Assembly: GCF_003316635.1 (NCBI RefSeq)
Contig: NZ_QNQP01000005.1
Span: 62,001 to 126,000, forward strand
Direction: 5' to 3'
DNA from: Roseovarius dicentrarchi
Lineage (GTDB): Bacteria; Pseudomonadota; Alphaproteobacteria; Rhodobacterales; Rhodobacteraceae
Length of the DNA stretch: 64,000 nt
Part shown: positions 8,844 to 18,817 of the stretch, one piece after another
Layout: every line of letters begins with the position of its first letter
Numbering within the stretch: position 1 is the stretch's first letter
The notes under the pieces: generated by a model
Told to the model about the DNA's origin: nothing
The model's input: only the letters and a program-made list of their open reading frames with translations
The model's database searches: none
Made by a program: the position numbers and the translations under genes

Positions 8844-10073
8844 GTGAGCGATCCAATCATCATCATCGGCGCGGGCGCAGCCGGTATCGGTGCCGCGCTG
8901 GAATGTGCGGCACGCGGCGCGCCCTATCTGGTGCTGGAGGCATCAGACCGCATTGGCGGGCGCGCCTACACCGCTGCGTCAGGGCTGCCGGGTGCCTGGG
9001 ATCACGGCTGTCACTGGCTTCACTGCGCGGACGTCAATCCGCTGGTCGCGTGGGCGGACCAGCTGGGCGCAACCTACCGGACGGCGGAGGTGGCCAACCC
9101 CTACCAGATCTGGACAGACGGCGCATTTGTGGGTGCAAGCGATGTGCACGCCTATGACGCCGCCGTCACCGCCGCCTTCGATGCGGTCGAGCGGTCGGGC
9201 CGCGACGTGCCGATCCCCGAGGTTCTGCCCGATGCCGGACGCTGGACGCCCGCCGTGCGGCAAATCCTTGCGCTTATGGCGGGCGAGGACGCGGCGCGCG
9301 TCTCTGCCGCGGGGTATGCCGATTACGCCGATACCGGCCAGAACTGGCCGGTTTTGTCGGGCTATGGCGCGTTTATCGGGGCAATGGCAGCGGGATTGAG
9401 CATTCGCACCGGCATAACGGTGCGCGCGATCACCCAGCGCAGCAATGGTGCAACCGTGATCACCGATCAGGGCGCGCTGAACGCATCGGGCGTCATCGTC
9501 ACCGTGTCCACCGGCGTGCTGGCCAGCGGCGCCATCGGATTTGGCCCCGGCCCGGCCGCTGATCTGGTGGCAAAGATTGGCGATATCCCCTGCGGCGCTT
9601 ATGAGAAAGTCGCCTTCGCGATGGACGTGCTGCCCCCCGAACTGCACGGCACGCGGTTTTTGTCCATTCAGCAGGCGGGCGCCGATCTGGCCACCAGTTT
9701 TCAGATCATTCCGGGCGCCGCGCCGATGATGCTGTGCCATGTCGCAGGCGATACCGCGCGCGCATTGACAGCCGCCGGACCTGCGGCGCTGACGGATTAC
9801 GCCCAAGGCGCGCTGGTGCAGGCATTCGGCGCCGGGATTTCCGAGCGGATTGTCGGCACGGCGACGACAGGCTGGACCGAAAATCCGCTGATCCTTGGCT
9901 CTTATTCGCAGGCGCGGCCCGGCGCGGCGCAACTCAGGCGCGATCTGATAGCCGCAGATACCGGGTGCGTTGCCTTCGCGGGCGAGGCATTTTCGCTGCA
10001 CTGGCAGTCAACCGCGCATGGTGCGTATCAAAGCGGACGGGACGTTGCGGCGCGTATGACGCCGCTTAGCTGA
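8844..10073 (+). CDS. FAD-dependent amine oxidase-like protein
   Basis: Flavoprotein of 409 aa in the monoamine oxidase/phytoene dehydrogenase superfamily. It opens with the dinucleotide-binding motif IIIIGAGAAGIGAAL, followed by VLEASDRIGGRAYT, the second conserved FAD-contact block of this family. The C-terminal part, VAFAGEAFSLHWQSTAHGAYQSGRDVA, matches the FAD-binding closing motif of amine oxidases. The start is GTG at 8844 with GAGG upstream. Substrate is unknown; a primary amine or polyamine is possible. It converges on the CoxG-like gene and overlaps it by 8 bases at the stop codons. Confidence 0.85.
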   Translation: MSDPIIIIGAGAAGIGAALECAARGAPYLVLEASDRIGGRAYTAASGLPGAWDHGCHWLHCADVNPLVAWADQLGATYRTAEVANPYQIWTDGAFVGASDVHAYDAAVTAAFDAVERSGRDVPIPEVLPDAGRWTPAVRQILALMAGEDAARVSAAGYADYADTGQNWPVLSGYGAFIGAMAAGLSIRTGITVRAITQRSNGATVITDQGALNASGVIVTVSTGVLASGAIGFGPGPAADLVAKIGDIPCGAYEKVAFAMDVLPPELHGTRFLSIQQAGADLATSFQIIPGAAPMMLCHVAGDTARALTAAGPAALTDYAQGALVQAFGAGISERIVGTATTGWTENPLILGSYSQARPGAAQLRRDLIAADTGCVAFAGEAFSLHWQSTAHGAYQSGRDVAARMTPLS

Positions 10074-10569
10074 TCAGCTTTTTCAGCCAGCTTTTCTTCT
10101 CGGCCTCGGGTTCGGGATCATCCTCTTGCGGCCCCTCTATCACCTCTTCGAGGCGGGTAAAGAACTGATCGGCCATCTTCTTGGCAAAGCCGTCAACGAT
10201 CCGGCTGCCCAGCTGGGCCAGCTTGCCGCCCACTTTGGCCTCTACGTCGTAGCTAAGCGTTGTGACACCATCCGCCTCGTCCAGCCGCACATCGGCGGCC
10301 CCCTTGGCAAAACCGGCCGCGCCGCCCTTGCCCTCCCCTGTCAGGGTCAGGCTGGCGCCCTCGACCACGTTGCTGACGGTCACCGTGCCGCGAAACGTTG
10401 CCTTGACCGGTCCTACCTTTTGGGTGACGACCGCCTCGAACCCGTCGCCGGAATTACCCGTCACCTCGCTGGCGCCCGGCACGCATTCCTTCAGCACATC
10501 GGGGTTCAGCAATGCCGCCCAGACGGTGGCCTTGTCCGCTGCAATCTCTCGCGTGTCGCTCATCTGCAT
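10066..10569 (-). CDS. CoxG-like SRPBCC protein
   Basis: Protein of 167 aa in the START/Bet v1-like SRPBCC fold. The features MSDTREIAADKATVWAALLNPDVLKECVPG and a C-terminal amphipathic/acidic tail ending in KKSWLKKLIS match carbon monoxide dehydrogenase subunit G (CoxG). CoxG helps anchor or mature CO dehydrogenase or related molybdenum hydroxylases at the membrane. No cox structural genes are in the window, so a more general lipid-binding or accessory role is possible. A GGAGG-rich stretch precedes the ATG at 10569; an in-frame ATG at 10563 is an alternative. Confidence 0.8.
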   Translation of the reverse strand: MQMSDTREIAADKATVWAALLNPDVLKECVPGASEVTGNSGDGFEAVVTQKVGPVKATFRGTVTVSNVVEGASLTLTGEGKGGAAGFAKGAADVRLDEADGVTTLSYDVEAKVGGKLAQLGSRIVDGFAKKMADQFFTRLEEVIEGPQEDDPEPEAEKKSWLKKLIS

Positions 10570-10672
10570 TGGGCGCCCCCCTCCGGCATTTCCGATCAGG
10601 TTAGCGCAAGGTTTTCGTTACGCCAAGACGGCAAAACGCAGCTTGGCGCGCCCCGCTTCGGGCGCGGCCAGT

Positions 10673-13600
10673 TCAGTAATCTTTTTCAAAAAACACGCCA
10701 AGGCCGCTGTTGCCCCCCGCGCCAAAGCTTCCCTTGGCCTTGAGCCGCTTGTTGATCTGCAAGTTCAGGTTGATCTGGGTCTCCCCTTCGGAGTCAACTT
10801 CGACCTCGGAATAAATGTTCTCTGACAGATACTTGCCCGCCTTCACCTCGGTATTGCCCTCCGCGCCGGTGGTCACATCCAGATTGTCCAGCCCGACACC
10901 CTGGCGCAGTTTTCCAACCACGCCGCCACCGCCCTTGCCGGCAAGCGTCGCGACTGCCGAGGCAAGCTGAATCGCCTGAAACGCGGAAATCTGGCTCAGG
11001 TCGCGGCCAAAGATCAGTTGCGAGACAACCTGATCCTCCGGCAAATCCGGCTGGGAGGAGAAGGTGATTTCCGGCTCGGTCGCGGGGCCATCAATGCCGA
11101 TGATGATCTGCACATCGCCGCTGGTGGTCTGAGCCACCAGATGCAGGTACGGCACGAAACTTCCCTGCATTTGCAAATAACCCTCGGTCAGGTCCAGACG
11201 CTTGCCCAGAATATCCAGCCGACCGCGCAGCAGATTGAACCGCCCTTCGGGAATGACCTGCGCCGTATTGCCCCGCAGCCGCAGCGCACCGCCCAGTTCG
11301 GCGTCCAGCCCCCTGCCGCGCACGAAAATCCGCGCCGGTGCATTCACCGTCACGTCCAGTCCGAAAACCGGGCCGCTCGCCTCGGTGCCCGGACCGCCAT
11401 TGCCGCCGCCGTTCAGCATATCCGCAAAGGCGCGCGTGCGCCGCACGGCGGCAGGTTCGTTGATATGCTCAAGACCGGGCAGATTGGCGCCAGCCGTGAT
11501 CGCGCCGCTGGGCACCTGTATGCTGACCTTGCCCAGATTGATGGTGCCGGCAATATTTGCCCCGCCCGTCAGCGGGCCATTCAGCGTGATGCGGCCATTG
11601 GCCTTGGTCGTGTAAAGGCCCGGATCGGTGATGCCCACGCCCTGAAGATCGGCCGCCAGATCCGCCTGATACCCGCCCGACAGGCCAATCCGGCCATTCA
11701 CGGCCAACCGGCCACCGGTGGAAACGCCGGCGCTGGCATCGATCTGCGCCGCACCGCCGGTCAGGCGCACATTGGCGTTGATGCCCTGAAGCGCCAGCTT
11801 CAGCTTGGGCAGGGCCAGTCCGGCGCCGCTGGTCGTGATCGTCCCCGTCACCGAGGACACCGCGGGCGGGCCGTTCACCGCAAGGTCGAAATTGGCAATA
11901 CCCGACAGGCTGCGCGGGCTGATGGCAAAGTTCGCAAGCGCCAGCGGCACCTTGCCCCGCGCCTGCAAATTCAGGTTGCGGTCATTTCCGATGCGGCCCG
12001 TAATCTTGGCGGTGATCCCCGCCGGACCGGTCGCATCCGTGTCGATGACATAGCCCGATCCGTCGCCGCGCACCGTCCCCTTGATCGTGCCGGGGCCGGA
12101 GATACCCGGTGCCAGCAGTGCCACGTTGGACACGCGCGCATCAATCCGCGCGGTCGAATTGCCGCCCGTTCCCAGCGTGCCGGACACATCCGCCGTGACC
12201 TGCGGCGTTCTGAGCGCCGCACTGTCGATTACCAATGTCCCGTCCGCATCGCGCGCCACCTCGGCGTTCAGCGTCGATCGGCCGCGCAGCAGGCTGTCCA
12301 CCTGCGCGATGCCGATGGCGATATTGTTGCCGGTCACATCAACGCTGGCCCGCGCCGCGCCGTTTGCTGCAAGGAACCCGTTCGCCGTGGCATCAATCTG
12401 CGGCGTGTTCAGCCGCCCGGCGCGCAGGGTAATGCCGCCATCCGCACTGCGCAGCGCCTCGACATGGGCGCTGGATTTGCCGCGCAGCAGGCGGTCGACC
12501 TGCGCAATCCCGATGCTCAGGTCATCGCCCGCCAGATCGACGGTTGCCGTGCCTGCGCCGTCGGAGGCATAGAACCCTTGCGCCGTCGCGTCCAGTTGCG
12601 GCGTGGTGATGATCCCCTTGCTGAGTGTCAGCGCACCATCGGCGCTGCGCTCTGCGTCGATGCGCAGGCTGGAGGCGCCGCGCAAAATGCGGTCTGCCGC
12701 CTCAATACCAATGGCCAGATCCTGGCCGTTCATCTGCAATTCGGCCTGGCCGCTCAGATCGGCGGCATTCCCGCGTGCATCAATCACCACGCTGGCCGCA
12801 CCGCCCAGATCGCGGCCCGCCAGTGCGGAGTAGCGCGAAAAATCGGTAGCGACGATGCTGGCACGCCCGTCGAAAAGGCCCGGCTTGCCGCCCACCACAT
12901 CAATCGTGCCATTGGCCGTCATCACCGCCTCGCCGGGGCCGGAGGCGCCCGCGCTGATGGTCCAGACGTCGCCCGCCTGATCGGCATCCAGACGCAGCGT
13001 TGCAGGCCCGCTCAGGCCGGGCGCGATCACGGCGGTGTCCACCAGTTTCAGCATCAGATCGGCGGTCGAGCCGGCAGATTTCCACGCGGCACTGGCGTCC
13101 AGATCGACATTTGCCGATGTCACGCGCGCGGTGTCCAGAAACGTGCCGTCCTTGCCGCGCCGTGCGTCCAGCCGCAGCTGGGTGCGGCCTGTCAGCAGTG
13201 GGTCGAGCCGGGGCTGGCCAACGGCCAGATCCTGCGCCGTGCCGCTGACAGATACCTCGATCTCGCCGTCCATCGGCGTTGTGACCACATCAATCTGCAC
13301 GTCCGTCGCGCCTTGCAGATCGGCGCCTGCCAGCCCGGCGAACCGCCCCAGATCAGCCGCCTTGACCGCGACAGAAGCGGACAGTCGCGGCGCCATCGGC
13401 TTGGACAGGCCCGCGATTTCGGCGCTGCCTTCCACGCTGAAATCCTGCCCGTTGACCGACAGCGACGACAGCCGGAAGGGCGTTCCTTGGGTCCAGTCGA
13501 ACACGATATCGCCATTCAGCGCATCGCCCAACGCCGCCTTCAGGTCCGGATCGGTCAGCGCAAGGCCCGTCGCGGCCAGATCCAGCGCGCCATCAACGCG

Positions 13601-14872
13601 CCCCGGCGCGGCGCCTTCGCCCTTTGCCAGCGTGCCGCCGCCCGATATCTGCGCCGCGTCCAGCGTCAGATCATCGCGCACCAGCCCGGTCGCATCCAGC
13701 GTCAGGCGCCATTCATCGCCGGTTTCATGGTCGAAACGCAGCTTCAGGTCCGCGCCATCGAGCGTCGTCTTTGGCCCGCTCAGCGGCAACAGCACCGCAT
13801 CGCCATTCGCGCTGGCCAAACGCCCGGTCAGATCGAAACTGCGCGGCCAGTTATCCGCGCCCAGTTGCAAAGTGCCGTCCAGCGTCAGCGCCGCGGATTT
13901 CAGCGACAGCACGTCAATCCCCAACCCGCCATCCGCCGGCTTGGACCCGCGCACCGTCAGCGCAATTTCGCGGCCGAAAAAGGCGCGATATTCCGGCGCG
14001 AATACCGGCGCGATATCGCCACCGATATCGACGGAAAATTGCAACGGCGTCGGCGCATCCGGCGCCGCAGGGTCCGGCGCAGGCGATTGCACGGCGACAG
14101 TGCCGCCAATGCGCTGCTCCCCATCGGTTTCCAAAGCGATTTCGGCGGTGAAATCCTCCAGCGGATCATCGCCCAGCACCGTCAGTTTCAGCGGCGGCGC
14201 GCCGGGTATCCCCATCAGCCTGGACGCCAGACCGCCCGCATCTTCGGTCACGGTCAGGTCAACGCCCAGCTGGTGATCGGCGTTGGAATATCGCACGTCC
14301 AGCGCCACCTTGTCGCTGGACCGGTCCAGCCGCGTCACGTCCAGCTTGGCGTTGCCCACACCATCGTCCAGTTGCAGCGATCCGGCCAGCGACAGGCTGA
14401 CCTCCTCGCCCAGCAAGGGGGCGCCCAGCACGATCCTGTTGGCTGCAACCTCCTCGACGTTGATCGCAACGGGCAGATCGGGCAGGGAAAATCCGGTTGC
14501 CTCCGCATCGGGAATGTCGACACTTTGTTGTGGTTTTGGAAAACGCGGCACCAGAATTTCGCCCGCCGACAGCTTGGTCACCTCCAGGCGGCCGCGTAGC
14601 AGCGCAAGGCGGCTCCAGTTCAGGGTGACATCCTTCAGCGTCAGCCAGATCCCGTCCTCATCGGCAATGGTCAACAATTCCAGCGTCGCCTCGCTGGACA
14701 GCGCCCCGGCAAAGCCTTCGATCCGCACCGCGCGGCCTTCGGTGGACAGGTTGTCCTCGATAAAGCCTTGCAGCAATCCGCGATCATCCTGCGCGGCGGC
14801 GGCCAGCGGAAGAACCGCCATCAGCAGCATCAGCGCGACCTGTTTCAGCTTCGCGGTCATCAAGTGTGTCAC
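10673..14872 (-). CDS. tamB: translocation and assembly module subunit TamB
   Basis: Very large envelope protein of about 1,399 aa, anchored by an N-terminal hydrophobic segment (QVALMLLMAVLPLAAAAQ) and spanning the periplasm as a long beta-helical groove. With TamA it is implicated in outer-membrane protein insertion and phospholipid transport. The protein shows long repetitive beta-rich stretches and the conserved C-terminal TamB/DUF490 domain (GRLDILGKRLDLTEGYLQMQ, PDLPEDQVVSQLIFGRD), ending with Phe-rich GLGVFFEKDY. The GTG at 14872 is preferred because GAGGA lies 8 bases upstream; ATG at 14860 is an alternative. It follows tamA by 11 bases. A 1,193-codon antisense frame inside it is a GC-bias shadow. 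Confidence 0.95.
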   Translation of the reverse strand: MTHLMTAKLKQVALMLLMAVLPLAAAAQDDRGLLQGFIEDNLSTEGRAVRIEGFAGALSSEATLELLTIADEDGIWLTLKDVTLNWSRLALLRGRLEVTKLSAGEILVPRFPKPQQSVDIPDAEATGFSLPDLPVAINVEEVAANRIVLGAPLLGEEVSLSLAGSLQLDDGVGNAKLDVTRLDRSSDKVALDVRYSNADHQLGVDLTVTEDAGGLASRLMGIPGAPPLKLTVLGDDPLEDFTAEIALETDGEQRIGGTVAVQSPAPDPAAPDAPTPLQFSVDIGGDIAPVFAPEYRAFFGREIALTVRGSKPADGGLGIDVLSLKSAALTLDGTLQLGADNWPRSFDLTGRLASANGDAVLLPLSGPKTTLDGADLKLRFDHETGDEWRLTLDATGLVRDDLTLDAAQISGGGTLAKGEGAAPGRVDGALDLAATGLALTDPDLKAALGDALNGDIVFDWTQGTPFRLSSLSVNGQDFSVEGSAEIAGLSKPMAPRLSASVAVKAADLGRFAGLAGADLQGATDVQIDVVTTPMDGEIEVSVSGTAQDLAVGQPRLDPLLTGRTQLRLDARRGKDGTFLDTARVTSANVDLDASAAWKSAGSTADLMLKLVDTAVIAPGLSGPATLRLDADQAGDVWTISAGASGPGEAVMTANGTIDVVGGKPGLFDGRASIVATDFSRYSALAGRDLGGAASVVIDARGNAADLSGQAELQMNGQDLAIGIEAADRILRGASSLRIDAERSADGALTLSKGIITTPQLDATAQGFYASDGAGTATVDLAGDDLSIGIAQVDRLLRGKSSAHVEALRSADGGITLRAGRLNTPQIDATANGFLAANGAARASVDVTGNNIAIGIAQVDSLLRGRSTLNAEVARDADGTLVIDSAALRTPQVTADVSGTLGTGGNSTARIDARVSNVALLAPGISGPGTIKGTVRGDGSGYVIDTDATGPAGITAKITGRIGNDRNLNLQARGKVPLALANFAISPRSLSGIANFDLAVNGPPAVSSVTGTITTSGAGLALPKLKLALQGINANVRLTGGAAQIDASAGVSTGGRLAVNGRIGLSGGYQADLAADLQGVGITDPGLYTTKANGRITLNGPLTGGANIAGTINLGKVSIQVPSGAITAGANLPGLEHINEPAAVRRTRAFADMLNGGGNGGPGTEASGPVFGLDVTVNAPARIFVRGRGLDAELGGALRLRGNTAQVIPEGRFNLLRGRLDILGKRLDLTEGYLQMQGSFVPYLHLVAQTTSGDVQIIIGIDGPATEPEITFSSQPDLPEDQVVSQLIFGRDLSQISAFQAIQLASAVATLAGKGGGGVVGKLRQGVGLDNLDVTTGAEGNTEVKAGKYLSENIYSEVEVDSEGETQINLNLQINKRLKAKGSFGAGGNSGLGVFFEKDY

Positions 14873-14883
14873 TGGTTGAATCC

Positions 14884-16701
14884 TCAAAACGCTTGCCCGA
14901 TGCCAATGTAGATCTGCACGCCATCATCGGTGCTGCCCAATACCGGCATGCCCACATCCAGACGGATCGGCCCGATCCCGGTGGCGTACCGAATTCCGAG
15001 TCCCGCGCCACTGTGCCAGCGCCCGCTGTCGTCATAAATGCTCTCGGAGCCGACATAGCCCACGTCGAAGAACGCAACCGGGTCAAAGTTGCCCGCCAGA
15101 TCGACGCGCATTTCCGCCGACGCCCCGACAAAGCTGCGCCCGCCGGTGATTCCCGTGCCCTGCGGCACGCCAAGCGATTGATAGGGCTGGCCGCGCACGG
15201 TGTCGCCACCGCCGGAATAGAACAGAAATTCCTGCGGCGTATCGGCCAGACTGGCGCCCAGAATACTGCCAAATTGCAGCCGCCCGGCCAGCGTGAACAT
15301 GCCGCCCTCGTCCAGCTGATAATATGTGCGGCCATCCAGATACACGCGCCCGCCCGAATCCTGACCATTGAGCGAGGCAAATGGCATCACCTCGGCCTGC
15401 GCATAGACTCCATAGGCGGGGTCCAGAATATCATCCCGGCTGTCATAGGTTGCCTTCAACGGCAGCAGCAGATGGAAAAACTCGCGGCTGCCCAGGCTAT
15501 CCTGTTCGTCCGAGTATCGCAGCGCCAGACCCGCCTCCAGCGTCAGCTGCTCCGTGACGATCCGGCTAAAGCCAAAGCCGAGCGTGACCTGATCTGACAG
15601 ATAGTTCGGCTCGTCCTCGCGGGCGACCTTGCCGAAGATGAACAGCGTTGTGTCTGCGCCAAACGTGGCCGGCCGTTCGTACCGGCCACCCACCTCGTAG
15701 TCGATGCCGCCGTCAATGCCGCCTGTCTGGCTGCCGATCCCGCCGATTGCCGCGTCAAAACGCAGCCGCTCGGCCCCGCCAAACAGGTTGCGATGCAGCC
15801 AGAACGCGGACACGCCCGCGCCTTCGTTGCTGCTGACCTCGGCGCCGAAACCAAAACGGCGCGGCTTTTCATCGGCGATGTTCATTTCGATGTCCATGAC
15901 ATCGCCCGCGCGCAACTCGTCCGCCTCGATCAGGGACACGGATTTGAACGCACCGGTGCGGCGCAGCCGCTTGGCCGATTTCTCCAGCTCGTCGGGGGAA
16001 AACCGCTCGCCCGTCGGCAGGCCCGCGATCTGTTGCAGACGCCCGGGGTGCACGGCGCTTTGGGTGGTCTGCTTCAACTCGCCAAAGCGCACGACGGGGC
16101 CGGGACGCAGCGCCAGTTCGGCGGCCAGCGTGGATGTTTTATGATCTGCAATGATGGACTGATCGGCCAGCTCCGCCTTGGCACGGCCAACCTCGCGCCA
16201 CCCTGCGATGCCTGCGTCTACCGCGCTGCCCACGACAGGCGCGCGCGCCCGCTTGCCGGGGGCAAATTCTTCGGGCAGCTCGGTGTCGGGCGCGACCGGC
16301 GCGATGCGCGCGGTTCCGAATGTGAACGGGGGACCAGGATTGACGCGGATCGCCACCTCGTTCACGCCGTTGACGTTGGCGAAAGGTGACAGCAGACCAG
16401 CCTCGCGGCCATCAACCAATATGTTGATGACACCGCTGTAATACCCCTGTTCGTAGAGAACGGTCAGCAACTTGGCGTAATCGGCGTTCGCCGCCGCGAT
16501 GATGTCCTGCGCGCCAGTGCGCCCATCCTCGCGCGCCGCAACGACCAGCGATGCCACCTTGAACGCAGCAATCAGATCCTTGTTGCCGCCAACAACCTCG
16601 AACCGCACAGTGTCCAGCGCCGCAGCGCCGGAGGCAGCGATTGAAAACAGGGCAATGGCCATCGATTTCGGCAGATGCGACACATCTGGTAAAAACTTCA
16701 C
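14884..16701 (-). CDS. tamA: TamA outer-membrane beta-barrel protein (BamA family)
   Basis: Outer-membrane partner of TamB, about 605 aa. A signal peptide (KSMAIALFSIAASGAAALD) is followed by POTRA-type domains over roughly residues 35-270 and a 16-strand Omp85 barrel. Barrel hallmarks include LFGGAERLRFDA, the lid-lock-like VRGQPYQSLG, and the C-terminal beta-signal IYIGIGQAF ending in Phe. The GTG at 16701 is chosen because AAGGA lies 7 bases upstream; the frame extends to 16740 without support. TamA and TamB normally occur as this pair, so the assignment is secure. Confidence 0.95.
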   Translation of the reverse strand: MKFLPDVSHLPKSMAIALFSIAASGAAALDTVRFEVVGGNKDLIAAFKVASLVVAAREDGRTGAQDIIAAANADYAKLLTVLYEQGYYSGVINILVDGREAGLLSPFANVNGVNEVAIRVNPGPPFTFGTARIAPVAPDTELPEEFAPGKRARAPVVGSAVDAGIAGWREVGRAKAELADQSIIADHKTSTLAAELALRPGPVVRFGELKQTTQSAVHPGRLQQIAGLPTGERFSPDELEKSAKRLRRTGAFKSVSLIEADELRAGDVMDIEMNIADEKPRRFGFGAEVSSNEGAGVSAFWLHRNLFGGAERLRFDAAIGGIGSQTGGIDGGIDYEVGGRYERPATFGADTTLFIFGKVAREDEPNYLSDQVTLGFGFSRIVTEQLTLEAGLALRYSDEQDSLGSREFFHLLLPLKATYDSRDDILDPAYGVYAQAEVMPFASLNGQDSGGRVYLDGRTYYQLDEGGMFTLAGRLQFGSILGASLADTPQEFLFYSGGGDTVRGQPYQSLGVPQGTGITGGRSFVGASAEMRVDLAGNFDPVAFFDVGYVGSESIYDDSGRWHSGAGLGIRYATGIGPIRLDVGMPVLGSTDDGVQIYIGIGQAF

Positions 16702-16804
16702 GCGCGCATCCTTCTTCGTATCCGGGCACAGTGCAGCCAAACCACCGGTTGCGGTTTGGGCGTTTCAGCAGCACATCGTAGCTTACTACGTCTTCAGCCT
16801 CCAG

Positions 16805-16836
16805 CAAGTTCCTAAGAATGTCGCATTCTCAACTTG
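16805..16836. repeat. nested inverted repeats upstream of tamA
   Basis: In the gap between the Trm112 gene and tamA, CAAGTT (16805-16810) pairs with AACTTG (16831-16836), enclosing a perfect GAATG-TCG-CATTC palindrome (16816-16828). There is no T tract, so this may be an operator or an mRNA hairpin near the tamA promoter. Confidence 0.4.
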
Positions 16837-16879
16837 CCGTGACCCGAAATGTGGCAAATGCAGCGCGGATACGGCGCCG

Positions 16880-17071
16880 CTAGTCCAGAGCGCGGCCTTC
16901 GCTGATCAGCAGGATCGGAATACCGTCGCGGATCGGAAAGGCCAGATTTGCCGACCGGCTGATCAACTCCTGCGCGGCTGCGTCATAGTCCAGCCGCTGA
17001 TGCGTCTGCGGGCAAATCAGCGCCTCCAGCATCCGCCGGTCAAATTGCGCGCTGCCTTGTGCGTCCGTCAT
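16880..17071 (-). CDS. Trm112-family protein
   Basis: Small 63 aa protein of the Trm112/YcaR family. Conserved features are the N-terminal [17 protein letters not shown], then [21 protein letters not shown]. Only one of the zinc-ligand cysteines of eukaryotic Trm112 is retained, as is usual in this bacterial branch. In bacteria the role is unclear; some members activate methyltransferases. Its start overlaps the stop of the Lon-domain gene by ATGA, so it is translated downstream of it. Confidence 0.9.
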   Translation of the reverse strand: MTDAQGSAQFDRRMLEALICPQTHQRLDYDAAAQELISRSANLAFPIRDGIPILLISEGRALD

Positions 17072-17715
17072 TGCAATGGTCCTTCGCTATTGTCGCCGCC
17101 GCGTATGGAGAATTCGATCAGCGTCATCAATGTCTCGCGCCGCGTGCTCAGCGACGGGGCCTCCAGCAGGGCCTGCTTGTCCTCCGGCTCGAACCCCAGA
17201 AGCATCGACAGGGAATTTATCAACAGCTCGTCATCGGCCTCTTTCAGGCTGTCCCAGTCTGTCTGCAAATCCTGACTGTCGAAATACTGCGCCAAGGTGG
17301 TCAGGAACGCGGTGCGGTTGAATCGCGCGTCCTCTTCCTCCGGGCCGCGATCCCGCTCGAACCCGGACCATGACACGCGCGCGCGCCTGTAGGGGGTCAG
17401 CCCCTCGACCTCCTCGATCACGCGAAAACGCGACACACCGGCCAGCGTTATCATGTAGCGGCCATCTTCCGTTTCGGAAAACTGGGTGACGCGCCCGGCG
17501 CAGCCAATGGTCTGAAGCCCATGGCCAGACCGTCCCGGCACCTTGTTGGGCTGCACCATGCCAATCAGTCGGTTCGGCGTCTTCAGCGCGTCATCCAGCA
17601 TGGCCAGATAGCGCGGCTCGAACAGGTGCAGCGGCATTCGGGCGCGCGGCAGCAGCAGCGCGCCCGTCAGCGGAAATATCGGGATCAGATCGGGAAACTC
17701 GGGTTTGTTCGTCAT
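17068..17715 (-). CDS. Lon substrate-binding (LON N-terminal) domain protein
   Basis: Stand-alone 215 aa protein with the N-terminal substrate-binding domain of Lon but no ATPase or protease domain. Motifs are [27 protein letters not shown] near the start, [13 protein letters not shown] in the middle and a helical C-terminal tail ([17 protein letters not shown]). Such proteins are common in alphaproteobacteria; proposed roles are substrate selection or adaptor function, unproven. It lies in the thioredoxin-Lon domain-Trm112 run on the minus strand. Confidence 0.92.
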   Translation of the reverse strand: MTNKPEFPDLIPIFPLTGALLLPRARMPLHLFEPRYLAMLDDALKTPNRLIGMVQPNKVPGRSGHGLQTIGCAGRVTQFSETEDGRYMITLAGVSRFRVIEEVEGLTPYRRARVSWSGFERDRGPEEEDARFNRTAFLTTLAQYFDSQDLQTDWDSLKEADDELLINSLSMLLGFEPEDKQALLEAPSLSTRRETLMTLIEFSIRGGDNSEGPLQ

Positions 17716-17764
17716 GCACTGGTATCTAGTCCTGCCACGCGGGCCGGCAACTGCAACCGGGTCG

Positions 17765-18688
17765 TCACATGAAAATCATCGAACTCAGCTTACGCCGCCC
17801 GCGCACCGCCACCGGATCATTCGGCTTGAGCGCATCAAAAATGGTGAAAAGCTGCGCCTTCGCCGCACCCTCGTTCCACTCCGCATCACGGCGGAACAGC
17901 TCAAGCAGATGCTCGACCGCCTCTTCACTGCGGCCGGCAGCCGCCAATGACAGAGCCAGATCATAGCGCGCCTGCAAATCCGCGGGATCGGCGGCAACAG
18001 CCGCCTCCAGCTCGGCGATCGGTCCGGCATTCTCGGCCTGCCGCGCCAGCGCCAGCTGCGCATGCGCCGCCTCGATTTCGGGAGCGTTGCTAATTTCGGC
18101 AGGGGCGCCGTTCAGAACCGCGTCGGCCTGCTCCAATTCGCCAAGGGCGATATGCGCCCGCGCCATGCCGCCAAAGGCCGCCGCGTTGTCCGGATCCTCG
18201 GCCAGAATCGCGGCAAAGGTCTGCGCCGCGCCTGCGGCGTCGCCTTCCTCCAGCATCTCATCGGCGGCAACGATCGCCTCGTCGAACCCGCTATCGCCGT
18301 CCGGCATGGCGCCCCCGGCTGCCGCAACAACCCGGCCCACAAACGCCTCCAGCTCAGACGGCGGCACGGCGCCCTGGAACCCGTCAATCGGCTGCCCTTG
18401 CCAAAATGCGTAGACGGTCGGGATCGACTGCACCTGCAACTGCCCGGCAATGCTCTGGTTTTCGTCTACATTGACCTTGGCCATGCGCACAGCGCCGCCC
18501 GCCTTGGTCACCGCGGCCTCCAGCGCCGGACCCAGCGTTTTGCACGGCCCGCACCACGGCGCCCAGAAATCGACGATCACCGGCACTTTTTGCGACAGCT
18601 CGACCACGTCGCGCATGAAGTCGATCTCGGACACGTCCTTGATCAGATCGCTCGCCGGGGCCGCAGCCCCGCCACCTAACTCTATCAT
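17765..18688 (-). CDS. thioredoxin/TPR protein (CnoX/YbbN-like)
   Basis: Protein of about 307 aa. An N-terminal thioredoxin domain (PVIVDFWAPWCGPCKTLGPAL, catalytic CGPC) is followed by TPR-like helical repeats (AVLNGAPAEISNAPEIEAAH, LQARYDLALSLAAAGRSEEAVEHLLELF). This architecture is that of CnoX/YbbN, a holdase that protects substrates and passes them to GroEL/DnaK. The start at 18688 has GAGG 7 bases upstream; the longer frame to 18721 lacks a binding site. The CGPC differs from E. coli CnoX (SxxC), so redox activity is likely retained here. Confidence 0.88.
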   Translation of the reverse strand: MIELGGGAAAPASDLIKDVSEIDFMRDVVELSQKVPVIVDFWAPWCGPCKTLGPALEAAVTKAGGAVRMAKVNVDENQSIAGQLQVQSIPTVYAFWQGQPIDGFQGAVPPSELEAFVGRVVAAAGGAMPDGDSGFDEAIVAADEMLEEGDAAGAAQTFAAILAEDPDNAAAFGGMARAHIALGELEQADAVLNGAPAEISNAPEIEAAHAQLALARQAENAGPIAELEAAVAADPADLQARYDLALSLAAAGRSEEAVEHLLELFRRDAEWNEGAAKAQLFTIFDALKPNDPVAVRGRRKLSSMIFM

Positions 18689-18792
18689 ATCGTCTTGCCT
18701 CGCTGATTTGCGCGTTTCCAATTACATGGCGCAGCGCCCCCTCCCTTGCAAGGGCGCCCCTGCTTTCATCTTTCCCGAAATACTCCGGGGGT

Positions 18793-18812
18793 CCGGGGGC
18801 CGCTGCCCCCGG
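18793..18812 (-). terminator. GC-rich hairpin after exonuclease III gene
   Basis: CCGGGGGC and GCCCCCGG form an 8-bp stem with a CGCT loop, starting 6 bases beyond the xthA stop. A second palindrome, CCCTTGCAAGGG, lies at 18743-18754. There is no T run. The run-on sequence resembles intergenic filler repeats I remember from Rhodobacteraceae genomes. Confidence 0.5.
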
Positions 18813-18817
18813 CGCCC

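Noticed and set aside
11018-14599. 1,193-codon open frame on the plus strand opposite tamB
   Set aside because: It has no domain, no binding site and an Arg/Ala/Gln-rich composition typical of antisense frames in GC-rich DNA; tamB on the other strand is clearly real.
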